From the NCBI RefSeq assembly GCF_010093535.1, contig NW_022985163.1:1075677-1139676 (forward strand): 64,000 nucleotides of DNA, given 5' to 3'. The notes beneath the pieces were generated by a model. It was not told where the DNA came from. It searched no databases and saw only the letters and a program-made list of their open reading frames with translations. Shown piece by piece: positions 46,593 through 57,639 of this stretch (the first letter of the stretch is position 1; each line of letters starts with the position of its first letter). The position numbers were made by a program, and so were the translations under genes. This DNA comes from Lindgomyces ingoldianus. Lineage: Eukaryota > Ascomycota > Dothideomycetes > Pleosporales > Lindgomycetaceae.

Positions 46593-46999
46593 TTGCAGAG
46601 TAATATAATGTTAATTATAAGTTACTTTTTACTAGTAGTGCTTAGCTTAATAAGGCAATTATATAAAAACTTTAAATTTATGTAGATTACTACTAAGATT
46701 AGTAGCAGTTTAAGTGTTTATATAATTTACTATAAAGTTATACTAAGAGTAATTGCATTATTAAACTCTCTAACTATTCTGTATAGTTTGCTAGTAAGAA
46801 CACTCCTAGTTACTCTTTTACACTTAGTAGAATTCTAGTGTATAATATTACCTAGTATTTTAAAGCAGTTGCTTTACTTTGTACAGTCCTTATTACCTAA
46901 TATAATTAAGAATTCTAGCTGTAAGCTAAAGTTTTTATTATTAGTAAATAATTTATTTATAAAGATAAACAGCTTTACATAATTAAGCTATAATAGTAG

Positions 47000-48100
47000 A
47001 AAGGTAAGACTATGTTTACTATTGTCTATCTGCTATTAGATTTATGTGTTAAGTGTGTTAATGTTATTATATAAAAGGTTTATAGTTTATATAGTAATAA
47101 ACAGGTTAAATGCTGCCTTTAGTTAACACATAGATGCAATATATGCCTTTTTTACATATTACTTAATATATTATTGTGCAGCATCCTTATTCTCTAGGTT
47201 AATTATATAAAAGTAGCTTACTTATTTTTTTAAAGTAAGAACTACTATGTTGTGTGTAAGTTTAATCCTTCTACTATTAAACTTAATAGGCTGCTTCTTT
47301 GCTAAAATAGTTTTACTCTTTATATAAAACTTTACTTTTTATAGTTTTTTTTTCTTTTTGCGTAAAATCTTTTATTATAATGCTTAAAGTGTTGTCTATT
47401 TATAAGCTAGTAATACTAAAGGTGTGCTCTCTTTTATTAGTAATTAAAAGGTAGAGGTTATATAAAAAGATGTGCATGCGCAGCTTTTCTTTATAGTAGT
47501 TATAGTATATCTTAAACAAATACAGTCCTAATTTAGCAGCTTTATACAAGGGTTATACAACCTAGAGTATTATATTTAGTAGAAAGCTCTAGCGCATTTT
47601 CTTTAGTAGCTTTGTGTACAGTGTGCGCATAAGCTTATCTATTAATTAAATGTATACTTATGTAATATTACATAGTTTAAAATGCATTCTGTATGTAGCT
47701 CTTAGGCTTGCTTTTATAGCTAAAAGTAGTCTTTAGCTTATTTTCTAGATAGTTAGTAACTAGGTAAGGATTTCTCTCTTTTTTTTATCTAAGTAGCTAG
47801 CAAACACTAGGCAGGATTTCTTATATAGTTAAGTTATTTTACCTTTTACTTTTTATATAAGGCAGAGGTTAAAAATCTAACCTTTATGCCTTATTAGGTT
47901 ATACACTATAACCTTAAAAGTGCTGTTAGTAATTAAGGTGTTTATCTCTATATAGTCTAATTCTTTAAATAGTTTTTTAGGTGTAGTAATTACACTGTCT
48001 GTACAAAGCTTAATAAATAAGGCCTAATTATTCTTCTCCTTCTAGGTTAGAAATACCTAGTCTAGACTTTATGTAGGTTTTCTTTGCCTTTTACTTCTCT
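47000..48100 (-). pseudogene. K3 copia reverse transcriptase remnant
   Basis: The minus strand at 47410-47387 gives the RIP form of the LQTDDT catalytic box, in the same place as in K1 (39024-39041). Flanking blocks align with K1 on the opposite strand. Stops are frequent. Confidence 0.7.
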
Positions 48101-48599
48101 TAATTTCTATATCTTCCCTTTACACTAGTGCAGCATTGCTATTCTAAGGGGCTTAGTCTGTAGTAGGCTTTAGTTCTACTTTTATAACATTTTTATAAGG
48201 CTGTTTTCTTTTTCTTTTCTTTAAAGAATCTTTTTATATAGAGATTAGTTTATCTAGGTTATCTGTTATAAGTAAGTTGTCTTTTTTTTTCTTTTTCTAG
48301 TACAGTTTAACCTGCGTATATTAGAGCTTTAGTAGGCTATTTTTTTTTAATAATAATGTCTCTTCCTTTAATACTTTTAATCTTATATAGGCTAGTCTAG
48401 CCTTTTTTCTCTTTTTATGCTATAATCTCTAAGCTAAGGAGGAGGTTAAGAACTTTATGTGTTATAAAGCTATTATAAGTGTTAATTATATAATTAATGT
48501 TTACTTTTACATAGTTTTTTTAAAGTATCTTTATTACCTTTTATATAGCACTTACTTATGTAATAATGTCTAGTAATAGTAAAAAGTCTAAGTTAATTC

Positions 48600-49030
48600 T
48601 TAGGTATGCTCTAAAGACTAGCAGTGTAGGTACTAGACTGTGTAGGCTAGCTGTGTTGTTTAGAGCCTTAACTGCTATCTGTAGGGTGGCCTTATTATCT
48701 GTACAGTTACCTAGCTTAGTCTTTAGAATATTAAACGCTTATTAGAGAGGTGTGTGTGCGCGCTTAACCTTTCTAACTACCTAATATGCTTCTACAGGCA
48801 TCTGCCTATATGTAGCTCTTATAATCTTTGCATAAGCTTAAAAATTCTCTAAAGCAAAGTTTATACTAGAGTTATACATAATGTAGTCTAGAAGTCTTTA
48901 ATAAGTGTTAATCTAGCATTTACATAGTGCATCCTAGGTATTTTGTATAGACATAGATTTTAGGAATGTAGTAGCTTAAAATAATATATCTATATTAATA
49001 ACATATAAAACATTTTTATTATTAATTTAT
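48600..49030 (-). pseudogene. K3 copia integrase core remnant
   Basis: The minus strand reads YVINIDILF then FLKSMSIQNT*DALCK, a LLDYIMYNSSINFALENF block, *MPVEAY*VVRKVKRAHTPL and KATLQIAVKALNNTA. It is the better preserved of the two copia integrases here and agrees residue by residue with K1 apart from RIP changes. Confidence 0.78.
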
Positions 49031-51870
49031 ATAACATTAATAATAACTTTATAGTTAAAGTAAGTGTTATTTTTAATTATAAACTTAAATTTTTATAGGG
49101 CCTAGTTATATAATTAGTAAAAGTAGCAGAACTTCTTAATCTCTTCTAGCACTATAGCATTAATGTTATAGCTAGCGCTAGTTAGCATCTTCTAGAGTTT
49201 CTTTATGCAGGGGTGTCTAAATTAGCAGTAGAGGCAGTAGAGTTTTAATTTAGTAAAGAAAAACATAGATTTTTTCTTACTAATGTTAAAAAAAAAGTCT
49301 TCTTATTTTTATATAATAAGTATAGTAGTTTTATCTTTATGTATAATAACATTTAAAATATTGTTAAAGTATACTCTAAGTTAGTTAGCATCTGCTAGTA
49401 ATAGCAGAAATAGTGTTAAAGTCTTTAAGATGTAGTATATAACTAGACTAATTAGGTTCTAGATTTATATAGTACTAATTAATTCTTTTAGTGTCTAGCC
49501 TCTAAAGCTAATATCTGTTTAGCTAAGTATTTAATTAATTTTTATACATAAGTTCTCTTATATGTACGCCTTAAGTTAGGACTTACTAATAGTAGAGATT
49601 TTTACTACACCTATGTTTTATAGTTTACCTTAGTATACTGTACAGTATTAGTTATTAAAGATAAACTGCTTAGCATATTTCTTAGGTTTAATGCTGTAGA
49701 TGTCCTCTTCTGTTGCATAGTGTAGATAGGCAGCAGAGGTAAGGTAGTTAATAGCTTTTTTAGCATTTTTACTTTTTTATTTATTTTTTTTTTATATTAT
49801 ACAAATTATTTTTTTTCTTAGAGTAACTTTTAAAGTCTTAGATATACAAGGTAATAGCTTTATATAATAAAGTTTTATTATAAAAAATTTTATATAAAGC
49901 AACATACTAGTTCTTTGCTTGTGTATAGTTATTATAAGGGTAGTTTAATAACTAATATCCTTCTTTATAGTAGACAAAGCACTTCTTTATCTGCGTGCAG
50001 TTATCTTTAGATTGTGGCCTAAACTTAGATAAAAATCTTCTATATTATCCTTTTTTATATAGAGGGAAGCTTTCTTCTTGTTATGCAGAGTTATATTAGC
50101 AGTCTATGTAGTATGCATTAGGCAGTTCTTAGAGGTATTAGTTTACCCTTTAGTTTATAGTAACTTAAAGTAATGCCTATAAGTTACTAAATAAAGCTTT
50201 ACATAAGAGCTTAATAGTAAACATTACATGTTATAGTTCTAGTTATTCTTAACAGGCTTGTATAACAGCAGTGTGTAGTAGAACATTTTTTTAAAATTCT
50301 GTTTTTAGTGCCCTTTATATAAGCATAAGCTTGTTAATTATTATTTTAAGAACTTTATATAAACTTTTATTAAAGTTTTTTTATTAGCATTATATAAAGG
50401 TTATTATTATCTAGTCTGTCTAGTACTAGCTATAGTTTACATTAGTGTTAAAGTAACTGCTTAAAGTGTTATATAAATGCTTCTAGTTATGTCTAGAGCC
50501 TATATTGTGCATATAGTACATATTTACCTAACTTTTTAAGATATCTAGAAAAATGTCTATGTACTAAGTTTCCTAGATATCTAGCTATTAATATAAATTA
50601 ATAAAGATTTTTATTTTATCTATAAAAATGTTATATAGTTAACCTATGTAGTTATTATTTTTTTATACTTTTTAGAATTATATAATCTTATCTACTAAGA
50701 GTTTTTCTTTAGCAGTTTCCCTCTAGGGTGGAAGTTTATATAGGTTGTAATGTAGTATAGATTGTGCAAGTAGTATTAGTAGTGCATACACTACTGCAGG
50801 CGGTAGTGTGTACGATTAAGGGTGTGGAGCAGGCGTTAGGTAGGGTAGCATGTATTGTTTATATAGTAATTAGTGTAGTGCTAGCTAAGGTGTAAGAGCA
50901 GGTAATGCTAGTATGTTTAGTGTTAATAGCAGCATTATGTTTAGTCTACTTCTATGTAGAGCCTTATATAGTAATAAAAGTTATGTATAAAGCTTTTTTA
51001 GTGTAATTACTTTTCTTTATGCTATATTATACAGCTTCTAGGCTTAGGTACTTTTAGTGCCTAGCTATAGTGTAATTCTCTTGTCCTTTAGCACTTATAT
51101 AAGCTCCCTTTTAAACGCGCAGCTAAGTGCTAAAAAGTTTTATAGTGTCTATTTTTTAAAATTCTTTATATATAAACTTAAAAAAGTAGCACCTTTTTAA
51201 GTTATTATGTGTAAATTAGTAATTATATAACTTATATATAATTAAGTTTATAAGCTTGTTAAAGCTTTTAACATATTAATTTTATTATTTTAGTACTCTA
51301 GGCTAGTCTTTTTCTGTAGTGTTACCTTTAATATCCCTATATTCTTTATAAGTTATTTATATAATAAAAATTATTTTTTATTCTTTTTATTATTACATAA
51401 AGTTATTAGTTGCTAATAGAATTTTATTATAATAGTATAGTTAATAATGTTTCTAGTAGATTACACAGGTACTGCTATTATCTAGCTGCTAGGTTGTGCA
51501 GCTTTAATAGCTTTAGTGTGTGCCTTACACTATCTCCTTCTTACTTTATACAGTAGCAGAGCTTGCTATATAATGTAAAAAATTAATCTGCTATTATCTA
51601 GCTGCTAAGTTATATAGCTTTAGTAGCTTTAGTGTGTGTCTTACACTATCTTTTTCTTACTTTATATAGTAGTAGAGCTTACTATATAATGTAAAGAATT
51701 AATCTGCTATTTTAAAAAATAAGTAACTAAATAAAGTACTTTATAAAGTGTAAGTGCTTTATTATTACTTTTCCTAGAAAATAAGTAATAAAATAAAGTA
51801 CCTTATAAAGTGTAAGTACTTTATTATTACTTTTACTAATTTACAGTTAATTAAATTAACTACTAATTAG

Positions 51871-52150
51871 TGTTAAATAGGCTCTAATAGCTAGCTGCTT
51901 ATAGTATAAGCACTTAAGTAGTAAAAGTAAGAGTAGTGTACAGTGTGCACAGTGTATAAGGTAGGTAAAGTAAGAGTAATATGTTTCTAGTTCTATTACT
52001 CTTTTCTTTCCTCTGTACAGAGGAAAAGGGGGATATCTAGATGTTTGCGCACAGAGGTTTGCGCACAAGCATCATGTGACATAGATACGTGATCCTGCTC
52101 GTGCGCGATCGCTCGTATCCAGGCCGTGACGCTGCTGCTGCGTACGGACA
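51871..52150 (-). repeat. K3 5' LTR (280 bp, right)
   Basis: Same limits as the left LTR. The outermost 85 bases (about 52065-52150) are GC-rich and unmutated (for example GCGCGATCGCTCG), while the matching bases of the left LTR are changed. Confidence 0.88.
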
Positions 52151-52470
52151 AAGACTATACTTAAGCTATATGCGCAAGGAATTTCTTTTTAAATAGCATT
52201 TATAGCTAATATAGCTAATTCTTTGCGCGCTAAGTATAATCTAGGCTATATTTACATAAACTAGCCTAGTATGTTTGTAAAGCATTATTTAAAGCTTAAA
52301 GTAAAGTTTTAAGTGTAAGTATAGTTAAGAAATATTTAGCTAATTATAAAGCTTATTTTGCTAAAGTTATACATGTTATTATTCTAAATGCTATACTTAG
52401 CTTTAATATTATTTATAAGGCTAAACCTACTCTAAATTACTCTAAAACTCTTATAAAAGGCTTTTTTATA

Positions 52471-54467
52471 ACGTACCTAACAGGTTGGCCGGCCACACGG
52501 GTTGGCCGGCCACTTTTTCCAAGCCTCTACCACACTCTACCTATCTACATAATGCCTTAACAACAACACTAGATTAAATCTTCTAAAGAATTTTAGATAC
52601 AGCTTACTCTTTAGGCTTTTAAATAAGACTTAAAACTCTTCTTATAACGCGCTACAGCTATTTATAATGTCTCTTACACAACACTAAGCAATTAACGCGC
52701 TGGACAGCCTTTAGAAGCAGAATGCTGGCCTAAATTAAGGAATCTAACTAAGCTTAAAAAAGAGGTAGTTGTGATAACAAGCACTGTCTCTACTACTATA
52801 TAGAGCTAGGGAAGCATAGCAGAGTAGGTCAGCTCTATTTCAGCTAAACTAGGATGGGGAGTAAAGGAGGCAAAGGGTTTTCGCGAGAGAAAAGCTTGCG
52901 CAGCGCTAAGGCGCTAGCGCGCTCACTTAACTCTTAGCAAGATTATGTGACTAGCAGCAGAGCTAATATAGCTAATTCCTTGCGCGCAGAGCGCAATCTA
53001 GGCTAGGTTAGCTTAAACTAGCCTAGTATGTGGGTTAAGCACTGCCCTAAGTTTACAATAAAGTTTAATTATAAGTATAATTATAAAAGAGCGCTCTACA
53101 AGGATCTAGAGGTTATCTAGGGCTAGTTTTACCTAGTAGCTAACATAAAAGCTAAGTATAGTATTTAGAATAAAGACATGTATAACTTTAATAAGTTAGG
53201 CTTTATAATAGGCTAGATATTAACTAGAGCAGTTATTACAGCTTTAGAGAGATAAGGACAGCTAAAGGCAATATAGTAAGGTAATAAGAAGTAAATAACA
53301 GTTATCTAGGGCATTAACATAATAAAGTAGGCTATTCTACTCTTTATTATTTTTAAGGGCTGCTATTACCTCTTTGCCTAGTATAAGAAGGAGAATCTAC
53401 TTTAAAACTAGGTTATTGCAGTCTTTAAGAACAGCTAGATAATAAATAAGCTTAGGCTGTAGTAGTTAAAGCACTTTAATAAGCATATAAAAAAAAGTTA
53501 TAAGCGCTTATTAGCTTTTTATTATTAATAGCTATAAAAGCTATAACTTACTTAATTTCTAGTAGTACTATAAAAAGAATAAAATTATTACTATTTACAT
53601 GCTTTTACACTTATTGCACCTTTTATAGCCTCTTAATGTAGGTTGTTTTGCCTCTTTAAAAAAAGTGTATAAGCGCTAAGCTAAAGATCTTATGTGTAAC
53701 TAGATTACTTATATTATAAAACTTAAGTTTTTACTATACTTTATACACGCCTATAATGTAGCAATTACTTCTAGTAATATCTAAGAAAAGTTTTAAAGCG
53801 CTAGTTTAGTCCTATTTAACCTAGAATAGGTTAAAATAGCTCTTAACATCTAGTTGCGTACTTTATTACTACTACTACTTATTAATAATAAGCTCTAGCA
53901 GTTGTAAGCTTTAAGTAATACTCTTAAATTTAAGTTATAATTAATGCTTATAAAGGCAAAAATTTAAAGGCATATAGATAGCTTACTAATGTCTATAGTA
54001 AAGGCCTTTAAAAAGGTTTTAAAAGGAGTAGTAATTATTGTACATAAGCTAGTGTTAGTGTAAAAGGAGATTATAAAGCTTTAAGCAGTAAATAAAGCTG
54101 CTACACAACATAGATTACATAAAAAAAAGCAGATTTAGGTAAAAAAGACCTTAATAGTTAAGGATAGGGCTTGTCTAACTGCTCTAAAGGAGTTTAGAGC
54201 GCGTAGTAATAGGAAGAAGCTAAAGACGCAGGTGCGCGCTAAAGAAGGTAAGCTAAGTTAAAAGTAATGCAGGCAGTGCAATTAGACTAGGCATAACTTG
54301 CGTATGTGTAAGAAAGTAGTAGAAGTAGACTCTAAATAATATCTTATGTTGTATTGCTTTATACAGGGCTAAAGTGGGCTGTTTTGCGCTAGAATAGGGT
54401 AGTTTTAGTGGGGGCTTAGCAAAAGTGGCCGGCCAACCTGTGTGGCCGGCCAACCTGTTAGGTACGT
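52471..54467 (+). mobile_element. Pogo/Fot1-like transposon A4 carrying a short LTR piece
   Basis: It is 1997 bp, flanked by TA (52469-52470 and 54468-54469). Ends have two GGCCGGCC repeats each. The transposase remnant runs plus: first catalytic block at about 53185-53220 (NFNKLGFIIG*), knuckle at about 54267-54308 reading CRQCN*TRHNLRMC with all Cys and His intact. A 195-bp piece of the I family (52770-52964) replaces about 100 bp of the N-terminal coding region. The minus-strand open frame 54253-54453 is antisense to the knuckle and terminal repeat and is not a gene. Confidence 0.87.
52770..52964 (+). repeat. Truncated short LTR-like element I3 inside A4
   Basis: It matches the first 195 bp of I1 with RIP changes, ending at GCAGAGCT. 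A4 resumes at AATATAGC, and about 95 bp that A3 has at this point is missing. There is no duplication. The junction shares AGCT between the two sequences, suggesting a microhomology-joined deletion after insertion. Confidence 0.75.
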
Positions 54468-54978
54468 TAGTTATACTTACACTTAATTGTTACTTTAAGC
54501 TTTAAATAACACTTTATAAATATACTAGGCTAGTTTATATAAACATAGCCTAGATTACACTTAGCGTGTAAAGAATTAGCTATATTAGCTATAAATGCTA
54601 TCTAAAAGGAAATTTCTTGCGCATATAGCTTAAGTATAGTCTTAATAATTACCTGCTTTTTTTTATTACCTAGCCTTTATAATTTAGCTATAGAATTAGC
54701 TTATAAAGGTTATCTAGTGCTATAGTTATTTAGCTTATAGCTAGAATTTTTAATTATATTAAGTAATAAGAACTATATAAAGTAAAGTAAATACTTTAAA
54801 ATACTAGGCAACATTATACACTAGAATTCTACTAAGTATAAAAAAGTAACTAAGAGTATTCTTACTAGTAAACTACATAAAATAGTTAAAGAGTTTAATA
54901 ATGTAATTACTTTTAGTATAACTTTATAGTAAATTATATAAACACTTAAACTGCTACTAATTCTAGTAGTAATTTATA

Positions 54979-56093
54979 ACGTACCTAACGGGTTAGCCGG
55001 CCACTTTTGCCAAGCCCCTACTAAAACCACCCTATTCTCTCGCAAAACAGCCCACTTTAGCCCTGTATAAAGTAATACAACATAAGATATTATTTAGAGT
55101 CTACTTCTACTACTTTCTTACACATACGCAAGTTATGCCTAGTCTAATTGCACTACCTGCATTGCCTTTAACTTAGCTTACCTCCTTTAGCGCGCACCTG
55201 CGTCTTTAGCTTCTTCCTATTACTACGTGCTCTAAACTCCTTTAGAGCAGTTAGATAAGCTCTATCCTTAACTATTAAAGTTCTTTCTGCCTAAATCTGC
55301 TTTCTTTTATGCAGTCTACATTGCGTAGCAGCCTTATTTGCTGCTTAAAGCTCTATAATCTTATAGCCCACTTTATTATATTAATGCCCTAGATAACTGT
55401 TGTCTACTCTCTATTACCTTACTATATTGCCTTTAGCTGTTCTTGTCTCTCTAAAGCTATAACAACTGCTCTAGTTAATATCTAGCCTATTATAAAGCCT
55501 AACTTATTAAAGTTATACTTGTTTTTATCCTAGATACTGTACTTAGCTTTTATGTTAGCTACTAGGCAAAACTAGCCCTAGATAACCTCTAAATCCTTAT
55601 AAAGCGCTCTCTTATAATTATACTTATAATTAAACTTTATTGTAAACTTAAGGCAGTGCTTAACCTACATACTAGTCTAGTTTAAGCTAACCTGGCCTAG
55701 ATTACGCTTTACAGGCAAAGAATTAGCTATATTAGCTACAGCTGTAAGCCTAAAGGGAAATCTGCGTGTAATAAGCTTAAGTATATACTTAACAACTACC
55801 TTCTTTTTAAGCTTAGTTAGATTCCTTAATTTAGGCCAGCATTCTGCTTATAAAGGCTGTCCAGCGCGTTAATTGTTTAGTGTTATGTGAGAGATATTAT
55901 AGATAGCTGCAGCGCGTTGCAAGGAGAGTTTTAAGTCTTATTTAAAAGCCTAAAAAGCAAGCTGTATTTAACATTCTTTAGAAAATTTAATCTAGTGTTG
56001 TTGTTAAGGCATTATGTAGATAGGTAGAGTTTAGTAGGGGCTTGGCAAAAGTGGCCGGCCAACCCGTGTGGCCGGCTAACCTGTTAGGTACGT
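54979..56093 (-). mobile_element. Deletion derivative of pogo family A (A5, 1115 bp)
   Basis: It is flanked by TA (54977-54978 and 56094-56095). It keeps both A-type ends, the C-terminal knuckle region and the N-terminal half, but about 720 bp is missing at about 55361, so the second and third catalytic blocks are gone. The junction is the same as in A6. Non-autonomous. Inserted in K4. Confidence 0.85.
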
Positions 56094-56301
56094 TATAAAT
56101 TTAAGGTTTTTATATAATTACTTTATTAAGCTAAGCACTACTAGTAAAAAGTAACTTATAATTAACATTATGTTACTCTATAAATTATATAAGAAAAAAG
56201 AAATTACTAAAATTAAGTAAATTAATAGTAAAAATAACTTAGTAAATGCATATATAAAGAAAACATTAAATTAGGCTTTTTAATTATTAGTTCTAACTAA
56301 C

Positions 56302-56895
56302 TGTTACAATCCTTGCTTTAGAGAAGCACTCAGGTCTAATAATATTCCAAGGGGGGAAGTAGGACGGGTAGTAGGGGCCAACCGGTAGAGTGTATAGTCC
56401 TACGTACAGGCTAATAGGCTTATTAGAGGGAGGGAGAGTAACTAGATTATAGTTTGCCCTTTATGCAGCAGTAAAAAGGCTAGGTTAAACAGTCTTGTTA
56501 AACAAGGTTAGAGGTATATATAGTGTAAGATATATAAATAGTATTATAGCTCTTTAAAAAGCTAAATGCTACTTAGTTTATATTAAAAAATAAACTAAAC
56601 ATTAAACACACCTTCTAAAGGTTGTTTAAAGTAGGAACTATATACATATGCTAGAGTGCTAAGGGGAGCTAGTAGGAGCTTATAGAAGCCTGCTAAGAAG
56701 AGCTCTTATAAGCTCCCTTAGGCTCTTTAGACTTGCAGCCTGTCTTCCTATTAGACAACACATTCTCCTGTTATTGCAGGCAGCTGCGCTGCCCCTATGT
56801 CTTCTAACTAGTCTATAAGCAAGCCCTGTCCTAATCTAGCTAGATTGTGGAGCACTGCTAGTGGAGTTACGCTAGTCTAACTGTAGACTGTAACA
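56302..56895 (-). repeat. D2 3' LTR (594 bp)
   Basis: It runs from TGTTACAATCC to GACTGTAACA. A TATATATA box lies at about 56515. The GCATGC clusters of D are absent, replaced by AGCTCCCTTAGGCTC-type sequence. The last 90 bases are comparatively little mutated. Confidence 0.8.
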
Positions 56896-57204
56896 CGCTG
56901 CCCCTCCTCTCTAGCAGCGTCCTTGCTGCTCTGCTTACATAACTGTGTTAGTAAAAGTTTATTTATAAAGTAAGTGCTTTTCTACTAAAAGGCATTTTTA
57001 ACATTTATTTTTTTAAAACTAAATAGCTTATTAGTCTTGTTTATCTTATTACCCTTATGTTACTTTTTATTTTACTTCTTTTTACTAAACAAAGATAAGG
57101 CCCTACAGTGCTTACTAGTTTTTAGAGTTATTCTATGTGTTAACTTTATCTTTAGATAAATATATTAAGTGTGTAAAAAAGTATAGTAAGTGTAATGCTT
57201 TTAT

Positions 57205-57500
57205 TTCTAACACTGCTTAGAATTAGTTAAAGAAGAAAAAAGAAACACTTCTTTAAAAAGCTAAAGCCTTACAGGCCTAGAACTGCGCCTTATTAGATAA
57301 GTAATTAGCTTAGAACTAAAAATAACTTTATTTATAAAAGAAAATAGTAAAGGCAAGAGATAAAAAGTGTTCTAGATAAAATTATATCTAAAAATTACTA
57401 GATCTGCTAAAAGCTTAGCACATAAAGTACTTAAAAAGAGACCTCTTTTTTTTAGACAAGATAAAAGCTTTTAAGGCTAAAGTAAAAGGTTATTTTTTTA
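57205..57500 (+). pseudogene. D2 copy of the opposite-strand accessory frame
   Basis: One plus-strand frame gives ISNTA*N*LKKKKETLL, then a Lys/Gln-rich helix-like run, ending HIKYLKRDLFFLDKIKAFKAK. This aligns with SNAA*NCLEQERKRLL and VKYLKGDLLLLDKLKALKAE in D at the same place and distance from the LTR. Stops fit CAG/CAA changes. Conservation of the frame between two subfamilies supports a real protein; its role is unknown. Confidence 0.5.
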
Positions 57501-57639
57501 TAGCCCTTATTAGCTAGGACTTGTCTCTAAAGGCTGCTGCTATTTAGTAATAACATAGCTATTTCTTTTAATATAGGTGCCTTATTGCCTAGCTAGTTTC
57601 TCTTAGATAAGCTTAAAGGTACCTCTATACTAACAGCTG

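Larger units (their letters stand above)
45626..52150 (-). mobile_element. Complete Ty1/copia element K3 (6525 bp)
   Basis: Two LTRs of 280 bp each and a perfect AAGAC duplication (45621-45625 and 52151-52155). Coding order on the minus strand is gag-like (about 51500-50000), integrase (about 49010-48600), RT (box at 47387-47410), so the 5' LTR is on the right. The sequence beside the left LTR, on the minus strand, is ACAAAAAGAAAAG, a good polypurine tract. H2 is inserted near the 3' end. All frames have stops. Confidence 0.9.
45320..54733 (+). mobile_element. Snapback transposon B5, split by K3 and A4, right end missing
   Basis: TA at 45318-45319 precedes the end ACATACTTTACAGG (RIP form of ACGTAC). 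Left arm: 45320-45625, then 52156 to about 52330. Loop to 52470. Right arm 54468-54733, where it stops about 210 bp short of the terminus and copia K4 sequence resumes. K3 with its AAGAC duplication sits in the left arm and A4 in the loop at a TA. Confidence 0.8.
43981..56301 (+). mobile_element. Ty1/copia element K4, internally deleted, split by B5 and A5
   Basis: The 5' LTR is 43981-44260. Internal DNA 44261-45319 is the inverted equivalent of about 51870-50640 in K3. After B5 the copy resumes at 54734-54978 and 56094-56301, equivalent to about 46930-46300 of K3. About 3.6 kb, including integrase and RT, is absent between them. The loss coincides with the truncated right end of B5, so one deletion probably removed both. 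The right end is lost at the D2 LTR. Confidence 0.72.
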
